Of a DNA stretch of 64,000 nt, positions 9,912 through 18,853 are shown piece by piece; the stretch's first letter is position 1; each line of letters begins with the position of its first letter. The stretch is from Streptomyces sp. NRRL F-5122 (GTDB lineage Bacteria > Actinomycetota > Actinomycetes > Streptomycetales > Streptomycetaceae), in contig NZ_LMWH01000244.1 of NCBI RefSeq assembly GCF_001507435.1, positions 1-64,000 on the forward strand. Direction: 5' to 3'. A model generated the notes under the pieces. That model was not told the DNA's origin and made no database searches. It worked only from the letters and a program-made list of their open reading frames with translations. A program made the translations under genes and the position numbers.

Positions 9912-10669
9912 GAGTGGGGCTGCGTCAGGACGCCGGCGCCGTCGGCGTGGTCGTGGGTGTGACCGTGGTCGTGGCCGTGTGGCTCACGGGCCATGACGGG
10001 CGTGTGCACGGGAGCGCCGTCCGCGGCGGCCAGCGCGCGGTCGAGCAGTGTCCCGAGCCCCAGGCCGCGACGGGCCGAGGTGAGCACCACCTCCACGCCG
10101 GGGTTGACCCGCTCGACGTTCGCCCGGAACTCCGGCTCGTCGAACTCGACGGCCTCGGCGATATCGGTCTTCGTCACCACCACCAGGTGGGCGAGGCCGA
10201 AGGCCGTCGGGTACTTGAGCGGCTTGTCCTCGCCCTCGGTCACGGAGGCGAGCACGACCCGCAGGGTCTCCCCCAGGTCGTACGAGGCCGGGCAGACGAG
10301 GTTGCCCACGTTCTCCACGAACAGAAGGCGGGCCGCGTCCGGCAGCCACCCCTCCAGATGCCGGGCCAGCATGCCCGCCTCCAGATGGCACAGCCCGTCG
10401 GTGAGGATCTGCTTGACCGGGACGCCCGAACGCGCCAGCCGCGCCGCGTCGTTCTCGGTGGCGAGGTCGGCGGTGAGCGCCGCGACCGGCACGGAGCGTT
10501 CCCGCGCCAGACCCAGTTCCCGTTCCAGGAGGGCGGTCTTGCCGCTCCCGGGGCTCGACAGCAGATTGACGACGGTCGTGCCGCGGGCGGCCAGGCCGGC
10601 CCGCAGGGTGTCCGCGGCCCGGTCGTTCTTGGCGAGCACGGCCTGCTTCAGGTCCACCACACGGCACAT
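9908..10669 (-). CDS. hypB: Hydrogenase nickel incorporation GTPase HypB
   Basis: HypB (253 residues) is a SIMIBI GTPase that, with HypA, delivers Ni(II) to the large subunit. It has the P-loop SSPGSGKTALLERE near residue 40, the DLATENDAARL switch region, ENVGNLVCPASYDLGE, and TKTDIAEAV for guanine recognition. The N-terminal C-x2-C-G-C high-affinity nickel site of the E. coli protein is absent. Instead a histidine-rich stretch (GHDHGHTHDHADG) sits at the extreme C-terminus, whereas His-rich HypB proteins usually carry it at the N-terminus. Four bases separate it from hypA. Confidence 0.95.
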   Translation of the reverse strand: MCRVVDLKQAVLAKNDRAADTLRAGLAARGTTVVNLLSSPGSGKTALLERELGLARERSVPVAALTADLATENDAARLARSGVPVKQILTDGLCHLEAGMLARHLEGWLPDAARLLFVENVGNLVCPASYDLGETLRVVLASVTEGEDKPLKYPTAFGLAHLVVVTKTDIAEAVEFDEPEFRANVERVNPGVEVVLTSARRGLGLGTLLDRALAAADGAPVHTPVMAREPHGHDHGHTHDHADGAGVLTQPHS

Positions 10670-10672
10670 GGT

Positions 10673-11068
10673 TCAGCGCTCCTCTGGGATCGGTTGGGCG
10701 GCGGGAACGGGCGTGCGGCCGTCCTCCCACTGCACGCCGACGATCTGCAGTTCACGGCCCGACAACAGATCGGTGGCTCCGCCGTCGCACAGGGGGCAAC
10801 TCAGCAAGGGCGGCATACCGACCGCCCATTCGTGCGCGCACGGAGTGCACCGGGCCCGTCCGGGCACGGTGTCGGTCACCAGCTCGGCGCCCTCCAGCAC
10901 CGTCCCGGCACAGGCGAGTTCGAAGCAGAAGGACAGGGCATCGGGTACGACACCGGCCAGCTCGCCGACCTGGAGCCGCACCGAGCGCACCGCCGTGACG
11001 TCCCCGGCCCGCTCGGCCGCCTCTTCCACCTGGCCGATCACCGCCATCGCGATGGACATCTCGTGCAT
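10673..11068 (-). CDS. hypA: Hydrogenase nickel metallochaperone HypA
   Basis: HypA (131 residues) binds nickel through the N-terminal Met-His-Glu seen here as MHEMSIA, and a structural zinc through two Cys-x2-Cys pairs, here C-T-P-C and C-P-L-C near residues 78 and 95. It hands nickel to the large subunit with HypB. The tail after residue 115 (about 15 residues, Pro-rich) is longer than in E. coli. It leads the hypA-B-F-C-D-E run. The 176 bases upstream, before the protease stop at 11245, hold no gene and no promoter I can point to with confidence, so an internal promoter is possible. Confidence 0.95.
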   Translation of the reverse strand: MHEMSIAMAVIGQVEEAAERAGDVTAVRSVRLQVGELAGVVPDALSFCFELACAGTVLEGAELVTDTVPGRARCTPCAHEWAVGMPPLLSCPLCDGGATDLLSGRELQIVGVQWEDGRTPVPAAQPIPEER

Positions 11069-11244
11069 GGCTCTCCGTCCCGGCGAACCCGGGCTCCCGC
11101 CGTGTGGGGCGAGGCGTGCGTGCGCGGCCCGCCGGGCTCCATTAGAGGCGAGGCACCACGGTCCGCCGGACCGGCACGCCGTGGCCGCCCGGCCGCGTAC
11201 GCCGTTCGCCGCAACCGCGACGCCCGGCCGTACGCCGGGTCATC

Positions 11245-11787
11245 TCATCCCTCCAGGGCCCCCGGCGCGGGCGCGTGGCGCGGCCTGGGCTCTTCGGAGC
11301 GCAGCAGTTCTTCGATGACCCGGACGGCCTCCGGCACCGCCCCGGACACCGAAGGGCTCAGGCCGATGCGCTCCTCCACAACGGCGGGTTCGCACCCCAC
11401 CACCAGCGTGCGCCGTGGCGGGCGGGCACCGGTGCCGGCGCAGAGCGTGCCGAGCAGGCCGAGTACGGCGTCGGGCGTCATCCGGTGGCCGTCGAGCGGC
11501 ATGGGCTGCGCAGCGTCCGTCTCCGCGACGTCGTGCTCGATGACGTACACCGTGCCGGGCTCCCCGCCGCGCCGGGTGGCGTCCACCAGGATCAGGGTGT
11601 CGTAGCCGTCGAGGAGCTGGTAGGCGAGGTGCACCCCACGCACCCCGATGTCCAGGAGCTCGACGCCCTCGGGCAGGTCGCGCTCCTTCAGTGCGCGCAC
11701 GGTCTCCACGCCGAAGCCGTCGTCCCCGAGGAAGATGTTGCCGATACCGGCGACGAGGACCGGAACCTTGTGCGGGGAAACGCTCAT
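11245..11787 (-). CDS. [NiFe]-hydrogenase maturation endopeptidase (HyaD/HybD family)
   Basis: A 180-residue aspartic-type peptidase that removes the C-terminal extension of the large subunit after nickel insertion. Family marks: VLVAGIGNIFLGDDGFG near residue 12, where the conserved acidic residue helps bind nickel, ELLDIGVRGVHLAYQLLDGYDTLILVD-type core around 45-70, and DGHRMTPDAVLGLL with the third nickel ligand His near 105. ATG 11787 overlaps the preceding gene stop as ATGA and has GGAGG upstream. The expected substrate is the large subunit at 28690-30483, which carries a 22-residue tail after its last Cys-His motif. Confidence 0.92.
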   Translation of the reverse strand: MSVSPHKVPVLVAGIGNIFLGDDGFGVETVRALKERDLPEGVELLDIGVRGVHLAYQLLDGYDTLILVDATRRGGEPGTVYVIEHDVAETDAAQPMPLDGHRMTPDAVLGLLGTLCAGTGARPPRRTLVVGCEPAVVEERIGLSPSVSGAVPEAVRVIEELLRSEEPRPRHAPAPGALEG

Positions 11788-13028
11788 GCGTCGTCCTCCA
11801 GTGGTGTGACCTCGTCGGGCCGGAAGTAGAGGAAGACCCCCTGTTCCCTGCGGATCTCGGCACCGGGGTCGTCCTCGACCGTCACCGCCAGGTGCACCGA
11901 GCCGTCGACGTCGTTCAGCACGGCCTCGACGGTGGCGGTGCGGCCCCGCAGGAAGAAGTCCTGGGCGTCGGTGCGCCGCAGGCCCGGGTTCAGCAGCACC
12001 CTGCACCCGGCCACCACGTGCCGGCCGTTGACCACAACCCGGTCGGGTGCCGGGGCGGGGCCGGAGCCGGTCGCCTCTCCCGGCTCCCGCCATTCGGGGG
12101 GCGCGGAGTCGGCCGGGGCGAGGACCGCGTCGAGGTCGGTGGCCTCGAGCGCCGTATGGCGGGTGTGCGGATCCACCACCGGGTGGTCCCCGAGAATGAC
12201 CGGGGAGGACAGCATCACGTCCGCGCGGCCGGGTTCACCGGCGAGCACGGGCCAGGTGTGCAGATTGCGGCAGGCCGCGCTCACGCCTCGCGCCCACTCG
12301 GGCGGTTCGGTCATCGACAGGAACGACCCGGCGCTGAGCCCGATGAGCAGGTGGGTCGCCACCAAGGAGTGCCGCAGAGCCGCGTCGCGGTCGGTGTTGC
12401 CGTTCTCCTCGGGGGTCCAGGCGCTGGTGTTCTCGACGACCGCGGTCAGCCGCATCAGCCGGTAGGGCCCCTCGATGCGGCGTGCCGCGAGCCGCAGCAC
12501 CCCGCCGATCTCCTCGTGCCGGAAGGTCCGGTGACCGACGACGCCGCCGTCCTCGTCCTGGATCGGCTCGCTCTCCTCGCCCGCGGGGCGGACGAAGGGG
12601 ATCGTGATCCCGTCGCCCTCGGCGAGTCGGTCCACCGCCACGACCGCCTCGACGCGCTCCTCGGTGCCCCCGGCCGGGGCGGCCGGCGACTCGTCGCCCG
12701 GTCCGCGCCCGGGCGCGGTCTGCGAACCGCCCTCGGAACGGGTCGGTTGCACAACGGGACGCCGGGCACGCAGGAAGCGCAGCTCGACCGCCAGGGTGGC
12801 ACCCGTTCCCGGCTCCATCAGGCATTCGGTGTGCTGGAAGTCGTACTCGTCGCCGTCGGCGTTCCAGGCCGGTGGCACAAGCACGCCGAACTGCCGGCGC
12901 AACCCGTTCCTGGCGGCGGAGGCGCGGTACGGGTGGAGCGGCGAGCCCTCGAAGAGCACGGCGTCGGCGACCTGCCGGGCGAGGGTGAAGCGCGCCTCGG
13001 TCTCGGGGGCGAACGAACTGACGCTCAC
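11784..13028 (-). CDS. Unknown hydrogenase-cluster protein, paralogue of the protein at 25898-27052
   Basis: A 414-residue protein without a family I can name. It is clearly paralogous to the first gene of the structural operon: both open with VADAVLxEGxxLxPYR-x-SA-x-N-x2-R-x-QFG, share a central ALxHxLxATHxxIG stretch, and share NLHT-x-PVLAG followed by LSSPxILxDHPxV. This copy has an extra C-terminal segment (VVNGRHVVAGCRVLL to GVFLYFRPDEVTPLED) of about 90 residues and an acidic, Pro-rich insert near residues 100-130. No signal peptide or membrane segment is seen. GTG 13028 overlaps the hypX stop as GTGA and its stop overlaps the protease start as ATGA, so it is translated with maturation genes; a role in assembly is inferred from this position only. 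Confidence 0.85.
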   Translation of the reverse strand: MSVSSFAPETEARFTLARQVADAVLFEGSPLHPYRASAARNGLRRQFGVLVPPAWNADGDEYDFQHTECLMEPGTGATLAVELRFLRARRPVVQPTRSEGGSQTAPGRGPGDESPAAPAGGTEERVEAVVAVDRLAEGDGITIPFVRPAGEESEPIQDEDGGVVGHRTFRHEEIGGVLRLAARRIEGPYRLMRLTAVVENTSAWTPEENGNTDRDAALRHSLVATHLLIGLSAGSFLSMTEPPEWARGVSAACRNLHTWPVLAGEPGRADVMLSSPVILGDHPVVDPHTRHTALEATDLDAVLAPADSAPPEWREPGEATGSGPAPAPDRVVVNGRHVVAGCRVLLNPGLRRTDAQDFFLRGRTATVEAVLNDVDGSVHLAVTVEDDPGAEIRREQGVFLYFRPDEVTPLEDDA

Positions 13029-14761
13029 GGCGTGGTCCTTCCGGTGGCCGCGCTCCCGGACCGGCACGGTTCCGCCGTCGTCCGGCCGCCCGTCGCGCGG
13101 GCGAGGTGCGGGGGTGTACACGTCGCCTTCTCCTTGTGGACGAAGGCGCGCCTCAGCTCGTGATAGGGGGCGGCGGGGTTGTGGAAGACCCGGTGCATCT
13201 CGGCGAGCTCCCGTTCCCGGAAGGCGGACAGCGGTTCGACGCTCTCCTGCCGCTCCAGCTCGGCCTTCTTCGCCGCGATACGCGTGCGGGTATCCGGCAG
13301 GGACACAAGTCGCGCCGCCAGCCGGCCCACCTCGGCCTGGAAGTCCTGCGGCCGGCAGTCGACCACCCGGTCGACGAGTCCCAGTCCGCAGGCGCCGGCG
13401 GCGCTCATCGGCAGTGCCTCGCGCAGGAGCCGGTCCGCCGCGGCGGCACCCACTCGGCGGGGAAGCGTGTAGGTCCAGTACTCCGAGCCGTGCAGGCCCA
13501 TCAGCCGGTAGTGCGGGTTGAGGACGCAGCCGCCGCGGCACCAGACCTCGTCCGCGGCCAGGGCGAGCATCACCCCGCCTGCGGCCGCGTTGCCCGCGAG
13601 CGCGGAGACCACCAGCCGGTCCGTGGTCCTCAGAACGGCCTCGACCAGGTCGTCGATGGCGTTGATGTTCGCCCACGACTCGGCCGCGGGGTCCTCGGCG
13701 GCCTCGATGACACCGAGATGGATCCCGTTGCAGAAGAAGTCGCGTTGCCCGCCCAGCACAAGCACCGACGTCGGACGCGCACACGCCTCCCGGTACGCGT
13801 CCAGCAGGCGCCGGCACTGCGCGGTGCTCATCGCGCCGCCGGGAAAGGAGAACGACAGGAAGCCGACGCTGCCCTCCTCCCGGTAGCGGATGTCCGTCCA
13901 GGTGCGCCATCCCGGCTCCGGCAGAGCGGGCAGACGCGGCACGGGCGGCAGCAGGTCGCCGAGGGCGCTCACGGCGGGACGTCTGAACGTGGACGGCTGC
14001 CCCGGACGACGCCGTCGGCGCAGCTCGGGGATCCACACGGCCCCGTCCGTGGTCGCGCGGCAGATCGCCCCGACGCGGGTGGCCAGCAGTTCCCCCGGTG
14101 CACCGCGCAGGACGTCCTCGGGGTGGCCTCCGTGCAGGTACCACTCCTCGCCGAGGAGCGTGTCGAGCACACCGGGCTGCGAGTCGGCGGCGCGCAGCTT
14201 GCGCACCACGGTCTCCGTGGAGTCGGCGTGCCAGTCGATCCGGCGCACGCTCTGATCGAGGTACGGCCGGACCCGCGAGGTGTCCTGCCGGACCGGGGTG
14301 TGGGTACCCGAGGCGAAGCGCTCCACGGCGAGCAGGACGGCCGCCAGTGCCGCGTCGGCGATCTCGTTGCGGTACAGATCGCTCTTGGGCACCGGGGGGA
14401 GGGGACACGCGACGGACGCCCACACGTCACCGGCGTCCATCTCCTCCACCGCCTGCAGGACCGTCACGCCCCAGCGCTCCGCTCCCTCCTGGATCGCCCA
14501 GTCGAGGGAGGAGGGCCCCCGGTCCCCCACCGGGCCCGGATGGACCACGAAGCACGGATACCTCTCCCACACCTCGCGGGGGATCGCCGTCCTCAGCATC
14601 GGAGCGAGGACGAGCTGCGGCGCGTGCCGTCGTACGGCGTCCGCCAACGAGCCGTCAGGAAGGGCGAGTTCCACCGTCACGAGCTGGCCCCGGTCACGCA
14701 GTTCGGCATGGACGCGCTGGGTCAGGCTGTTGAACGCGCTGGCCACGAGCAGGATGTGCAC
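13025..14761 (-). CDS. hypX: HypX/HoxX, CO-ligand synthesis enzyme
   Basis: A 578-residue two-domain protein. The N-terminal half (about 1-280) is a formyl-tetrahydrofolate hydrolase/transferase-like fold, with HPGPVGDRGPSSLDWAI and ILLVASAFNSLTQ. The C-terminal half (290-540) is a crotonase/enoyl-CoA hydratase fold, with SALAGNAAAGGVMLALAADEVW. In characterised HypX, 10-formyl-tetrahydrofolate is turned into formyl-CoA and then CO, the CO ligand of the [NiFe] iron under aerobic conditions. It is first in the minus-strand maturation operon, starting at ATG 14761, and divergent from the SpoIIE-type gene. Its presence fits an enzyme made in air. Confidence 0.93.
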   Translation of the reverse strand: MHILLVASAFNSLTQRVHAELRDRGQLVTVELALPDGSLADAVRRHAPQLVLAPMLRTAIPREVWERYPCFVVHPGPVGDRGPSSLDWAIQEGAERWGVTVLQAVEEMDAGDVWASVACPLPPVPKSDLYRNEIADAALAAVLLAVERFASGTHTPVRQDTSRVRPYLDQSVRRIDWHADSTETVVRKLRAADSQPGVLDTLLGEEWYLHGGHPEDVLRGAPGELLATRVGAICRATTDGAVWIPELRRRRRPGQPSTFRRPAVSALGDLLPPVPRLPALPEPGWRTWTDIRYREEGSVGFLSFSFPGGAMSTAQCRRLLDAYREACARPTSVLVLGGQRDFFCNGIHLGVIEAAEDPAAESWANINAIDDLVEAVLRTTDRLVVSALAGNAAAGGVMLALAADEVWCRGGCVLNPHYRLMGLHGSEYWTYTLPRRVGAAAADRLLREALPMSAAGACGLGLVDRVVDCRPQDFQAEVGRLAARLVSLPDTRTRIAAKKAELERQESVEPLSAFRERELAEMHRVFHNPAAPYHELRRAFVHKEKATCTPPHLARATGGRTTAEPCRSGSAATGRTTP

Positions 14762-15074
14762 GACAGACCCCCGACAGACGTGCGGCGAACGACGGTGCGG
14801 GCGCGGTGGTCCCGCCGAGTGCGATGGTGTAGCACACCCGCGCGCGCCGTTCGCAGAAAGGCTGCGGGTTCACCCGAAAGCGGGTTTCGAAGCGCCACTC
14901 GGGCCTGAGGCCCCGTGCGAGTGAGTAGGGGCCCGGTGGCGCACGGTCGAGGGGCCGCTCGCTCCCGGCCCGTGAACGCCGCACGGCCCCGGCGCCGTTC
15001 GTGGCCGCCGGAACCGGCCGACGGCGCATGTGACGCCCCTCGCCTCCCGGGGCCCGGCAGTGTAGACATGGCAC
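14762..15074. promoter_or_regulatory. Divergent intergenic region hypX / SpoIIE-type phosphatase
   Basis: These 313 bases contain no open frame I would call a gene and should hold the promoters of both the maturation operon and the phosphatase gene. A short inverted repeat, ACCCG-AAAG-CGGGT, lies at 14872-14885. A TAGACA hexamer at 15063 lies 6 bases before the phosphatase ATG and would suit a leaderless transcript. Neither has independent support. Confidence 0.4.
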
Positions 15075-17861
15075 ATGGTCCGGCTCCTGCGTCGAACCGG
15101 GACTCGGTCGACCCGTCCCGGCGGTCCGCGTGCGCGCCGCCCCGCCCGAGCGCCCGAGAACGACGCCCGGCACACATCGCAGGGGGAACGCCCCGGCCCC
15201 GGGCGGCAGCCGCGCCCCCCGTGGTCGGACCCCCGCGCCGGACTGCAGACGGCACTGGGCGGACGCAGCGTCGCCGCGCAGGTCTTCTTCCTGCAAGTGG
15301 TCATCGTGCTGTTGCTGGTGGTGTCCGCGGTGCTGGCTCTCGTTCTGCAGGTGCGGCACGACACCACGCAGGAGGCCCGCAACCGTTCCCTCGCCGTTGC
15401 CCAGTCCTTCGCCAACGCGCCGGGCACACGGGAGGCGCTGAGCGGCCCGGACCCCACAGCGGTGCTGCAGCCACGGGCCGAGGCGGCCCGCGAGGGGTCG
15501 AGGGTCGATTTCATCGTCGTGATGGACACCGAGGGGATCCGCTACACGCACCCCAGGCCGGACCGAATCGGCAAGAAGTTCGTGGGCAACATCGCGCCCG
15601 CGCTGGCGGGTGGCACCGAGGTCGAGGAGATCGACGGCACCATCGGCCGGCTGGTGCAGGCCGTGGTACCGGTCAAGGCACCGGACGGCGACGTCGTGGG
15701 GCTGGTGTCGGCCGGAATCACCACCGAACACGTGGGCGGCGTCGCTGACCGGCAACTGCCGCTGGTGCTGGCCGCGGCCGCCGCGGGACTCGCACTCGCC
15801 ACGGCGGGGACGGCGCTCGTCACCAGACGCCTGATGCGCCAGACGCACGGTCTGGGACCGCGCGAGATGACCCGGATGTACGAACACCACGACGCGGTGC
15901 TGCACTCCGTCCGGGAGGGGGTGATCATCGTGAGCGGTGACGGTGATCTGCTGCTGGCCAACGACGAGGCGCAGCGCCTGCTCGATCTGCCGTCGGACGC
16001 CGAGCGCCGGCAGGTGACCGAACTCGGCCTTCCCGCCGAGACCGCCGAGTTGCTGGCGTCCGGGCGGGTCGCCACGGACGAGGTGCACCTGGTCGGGGAC
16101 CGGCTGCTGGCCGTGAACCAGCGGCCCACGGATCTGGAGGGCGGGCCGCCCGGCCATGTCGCCACCCTCCGCGACTCGACCGAACTGCGCGCCCTGTCCG
16201 GCAAGGCGGAGGAGGCACGGGAGCGCCTCACCCTGCTGTACGACGCCGGTGTGGGCGTGGGGACCAGCCTGGATGTGACGCGCACCGCCGAGGAGCTGGC
16301 CACGCTGGCCGTGCCCCGGTTCGCGGACTTCGCCACCGTGGACCTGTTCGAGGCGGTGCTGCACGGCGGGGAACCGGAGGCGGCCGGCGGGCTGCGTCGT
16401 GCGGCGTTCAGCGGGATCCGCGACGATCCTCCCCTGTATCCGGTGGGCGAGCGGATCCGCTACGTCGAGACCTCCCCCCAGGCCCAGGCCCTCGCCGGCG
16501 GCCCGGCCACCGTAGAGCCATGCCTCGCCGAGGCCCACGGATGGCTGGCTCAGGACCTCGAGCGCTCCGCACAGGTCGTGGAGTACGGCATCCACTCGAT
16601 GATCACCGTGCCGGTGCGGGCCGGAGGGCTCCTGCTGGGGGTGGCCAACTTCTGGCGTTCCGAGAAGCCCGGCCCCTTCGACGAGGAGGAGCTGGCCCTG
16701 GCGGAGGAGCTGGTGGCCCGGGCCGCGGTCTCGATCGACAACGCGCGCCGGTACACGCGCGAGCACGGTCTCGCGGTGACCCTGCAGCGCAGTCTGCTGC
16801 CGCGGAAGCTGCCCGAACAGGGCGCCCTGGACATCGCCTACCGCTATCTTCCGGCGCGGGCCGCGGTGGGCGGTGACTGGTTCGACGTGCTGCCGCTGTC
16901 CGGCACCCGGGTGGCGCTGGTCGTCGGTGACGTGGTGGGCCACGGGCTGCACGCCGCGGCCACGATGGGGCGGCTGCGCACGGCGGTGCACAACTTCTCG
17001 GCACTCGACCTGCCGCCCGACGAACTCCTCGGCCTGCTGGACGAACTGGTGGGCAGGATCGACCAGGACGAGGCGGCCGAGGGCGGCGCCCCCGTCACGG
17101 GCGCGACCTGCCTGTACGCGGTCTACGACCCGGTGACCCGACGCTGCGTCATCGCCCGCGCCGGCCATCCGCCGCCCGCCGTGATCCGGCCCGACGGCCG
17201 GGTGGAGTTCCCCGAGGTGCCCGCCGGTCCGCCGCTCGGCCTCGGAGGGCTTCCCTTCGAGACGGCCGATCTGGAGCTGGAGGAGGGCAGCCGGATCGTC
17301 CTCTACACCGATGGGCTCATCGAGGGCCGTGGACAGGACATCGACGCCGGATTCGAGCTGCTGGGCGCCGCCCTGGCCGGGTCGGGACCCTCGCCCGAGG
17401 AGACCTGCCGGGCCGTGCTCGACGCCCGGCTGCCGCACCGTCCGAGCGACGACGTCGCGCTGCTCGTCGCACGCACCCGGGCCCTGCCGGCCTCCCACGT
17501 CGCCCAGTGGGAGGTGCCGCAGGATCCCGCGGCCGTCGGCGAGGTACGCGCGGCGGTGACACGGAAGCTGACGGAGTGGGGGCTCGAGGAGCTGTTGTTC
17601 ACCACGGAGCTCGTGCTCAGCGAGCTGGTGACCAACGCGATCCGTTACGGAAGCTCGCCCGTCCGCGTACGTATGCTGCGCGACCGCGCTCTCGTCTGCG
17701 AGGTCTTCGACGCCAGCAGCACCTCGCCGCATCTGCGGTACGCGGCGATGACCGACGAGGGCGGGCGCGGGCTGTTCCTGGTCGCTCAGCTCGCCGAACG
17801 CTGGGGGACCCGCTACACGCCGACGGGCAAGGTCATCTGGGCCGAACAGCCGCTGCCCTGA
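15075..17861 (+). CDS. Membrane sensor with PAS, GAF, PP2C (SpoIIE) and HATPase domains
   Basis: A 928-residue signalling protein. After a basic N-terminus there is a membrane segment at about 68-90 (FFLQVVIVLLLVVSAVLALVL), an extracellular CitA/DcuS-like sensor loop at about 95-225, a second membrane segment at about 228-250, a PAS domain (about 275-370), a GAF domain (about 385-560), a SpoIIE/RsbU PP2C phosphatase (GGDWFDVLPL, VVGDVVGHGLHAAA, LYTDGLIEGR) and a C-terminal RsbW-like ATPase (LVLSELVTNAIRYG). Such Streptomyces proteins act on anti-sigma factor antagonists. It is divergent from hypX but shows no functional link to hydrogenase. ATG 15075 has little ribosome-binding sequence. Confidence 0.87.
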   Translation: MVRLLRRTGTRSTRPGGPRARRPARAPENDARHTSQGERPGPGRQPRPPWSDPRAGLQTALGGRSVAAQVFFLQVVIVLLLVVSAVLALVLQVRHDTTQEARNRSLAVAQSFANAPGTREALSGPDPTAVLQPRAEAAREGSRVDFIVVMDTEGIRYTHPRPDRIGKKFVGNIAPALAGGTEVEEIDGTIGRLVQAVVPVKAPDGDVVGLVSAGITTEHVGGVADRQLPLVLAAAAAGLALATAGTALVTRRLMRQTHGLGPREMTRMYEHHDAVLHSVREGVIIVSGDGDLLLANDEAQRLLDLPSDAERRQVTELGLPAETAELLASGRVATDEVHLVGDRLLAVNQRPTDLEGGPPGHVATLRDSTELRALSGKAEEARERLTLLYDAGVGVGTSLDVTRTAEELATLAVPRFADFATVDLFEAVLHGGEPEAAGGLRRAAFSGIRDDPPLYPVGERIRYVETSPQAQALAGGPATVEPCLAEAHGWLAQDLERSAQVVEYGIHSMITVPVRAGGLLLGVANFWRSEKPGPFDEEELALAEELVARAAVSIDNARRYTREHGLAVTLQRSLLPRKLPEQGALDIAYRYLPARAAVGGDWFDVLPLSGTRVALVVGDVVGHGLHAAATMGRLRTAVHNFSALDLPPDELLGLLDELVGRIDQDEAAEGGAPVTGATCLYAVYDPVTRRCVIARAGHPPPAVIRPDGRVEFPEVPAGPPLGLGGLPFETADLELEEGSRIVLYTDGLIEGRGQDIDAGFELLGAALAGSGPSPEETCRAVLDARLPHRPSDDVALLVARTRALPASHVAQWEVPQDPAAVGEVRAAVTRKLTEWGLEELLFTTELVLSELVTNAIRYGSSPVRVRMLRDRALVCEVFDASSTSPHLRYAAMTDEGGRGLFLVAQLAERWGTRYTPTGKVIWAEQPLP

Positions 17862-17929
17862 GGCCGATCGTTCGGACCGGCGCCGCCACGAGAACCTGTT
17901 GCTTGACGGGTACCCAACGCTCCATGGAT

Positions 17930-17952
17930 CTGATAGGAAACCTTCCTATCAG
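17930..17952. promoter_or_regulatory. CsnR-type chitosanase operator
   Basis: A perfect inverted repeat, CTGATAGGAA then 3 bases then TTCCTATCAG, ends about 40 bases before the chitosanase start. Streptomyces GH46 chitosanase genes are known to be controlled by the ROK repressor CsnR through a palindrome of this kind (TAGGAAA...TTTCCTA core). A TTGACG hexamer at 17903-17908 may be the -35 element, placing the operator over the -10 region. No csnR gene is in the window. Confidence 0.85.
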
Positions 17953-17992
17953 TACAACTCCCCACCCCCCGAACCCACTTGGAGTCCCAGTG

Positions 17993-18838
17993 GTGCATCC
18001 GTCCCCCGACGCGGCAGGCGCCCGCAGCGCCTCCCGCCGCACCGTACTCGCCTTGTTCGGTGCGTCTCTCGCGGCGATACCGCTGCTCGACACCGCGAAC
18101 GCCGCGGCCGCCCCCACCGCCGCCCGCGCGACAGGACTCGACGACCCGGCGAAGAAGGAGATCGCCATGAAGCTGGTCTCGAGCGCGGAGAACTCCTCGC
18201 TCGACTGGAAGGCCCAGTACAAGTACATCGAGGACATCGGCGACGGGCGCGGTTACACCGCAGGCATCATCGGATTCTGCTCCGGCACCGGCGACATGCT
18301 CGACCTCGTCCAGCTCTACGCCGATCGCAAGCCCGGCAACGTCCTCGCCAAGTACCTGCCCGCGCTGCGCGATGTGAACGGCACCGACTCCCACGACGGA
18401 CTCGACCCGAACTTCCCCAGGGACTGGCGCACGGCGGCGCAGGACACTGTGTTCCAGCAGGCACAGAACGACGAACGCGACCGTGTGTACTTCAACCCCG
18501 CCGTCCAGCAGGGCAAGGCCGACGGCCTGGGAGTGCTCGGGCAGTTCACCTACTACGACGCCATCGTGATGCACGGCGACGGTGACGACGCCACGAGCTT
18601 CCGCAACATCCGCAAGCGTGCGCTGCGTACGGCGAAGCCCCCGGCGCAGGGCGGCGCCGAGGTGGCGTACCTCAACGCCTTCCTCGACGCACGGGTGTGG
18701 GCGATGAAGCAGGAGGAGGCCCACAGCGACACCACCCGTGTCGACACCGAGCAGCGTGTCTTCCTGCGCAACGGCAACCTGAACCTGGACCCGCCGCTGG
18801 ACTGGAAGGTGTACGGGGACAGCTACCACATCGGCTGA
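17993..18838 (+). CDS. csn: Secreted GH46 chitosanase with Tat signal
   Basis: A 281-residue endo-chitosanase precursor hydrolysing beta-1,4 GlcN bonds of chitosan outside the cell. The N-terminus has a twin-arginine signal, SRRTVLALFGASLAAIPLL, with likely cleavage after TANA or AAAA near residue 45. The mature enzyme starts near GLDDPAKKEIAMKLVSSAENSS; the catalytic Glu is in SSAENSSLDW and the catalytic Asp in IGDGRGYT, as in Streptomyces N174 chitosanase. GTG 17993 is preferred to GTG 17990 because it is better spaced from TTGGAG. The palindromic operator upstream indicates induction by chitosan oligosaccharides. Confidence 0.94.
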   Translation: MHPSPDAAGARSASRRTVLALFGASLAAIPLLDTANAAAAPTAARATGLDDPAKKEIAMKLVSSAENSSLDWKAQYKYIEDIGDGRGYTAGIIGFCSGTGDMLDLVQLYADRKPGNVLAKYLPALRDVNGTDSHDGLDPNFPRDWRTAAQDTVFQQAQNDERDRVYFNPAVQQGKADGLGVLGQFTYYDAIVMHGDGDDATSFRNIRKRALRTAKPPAQGGAEVAYLNAFLDARVWAMKQEEAHSDTTRVDTEQRVFLRNGNLNLDPPLDWKVYGDSYHIG

Positions 18839-18853
18839 CGGCCCGGCGTCCGG

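Noticed and set aside
7173..9962. A 929-codon open frame on the plus strand opposite hypF
   Set aside because: It is antisense to hypF, which has all family motifs; the translation is Gly/Arg/Ala-rich and arises from GC-rich codon third positions.
14694..17732. A 1012-codon open frame on the minus strand opposite the SpoIIE-type gene
   Set aside because: Low-complexity translation with no domain; the opposite strand encodes a clear multi-domain protein.
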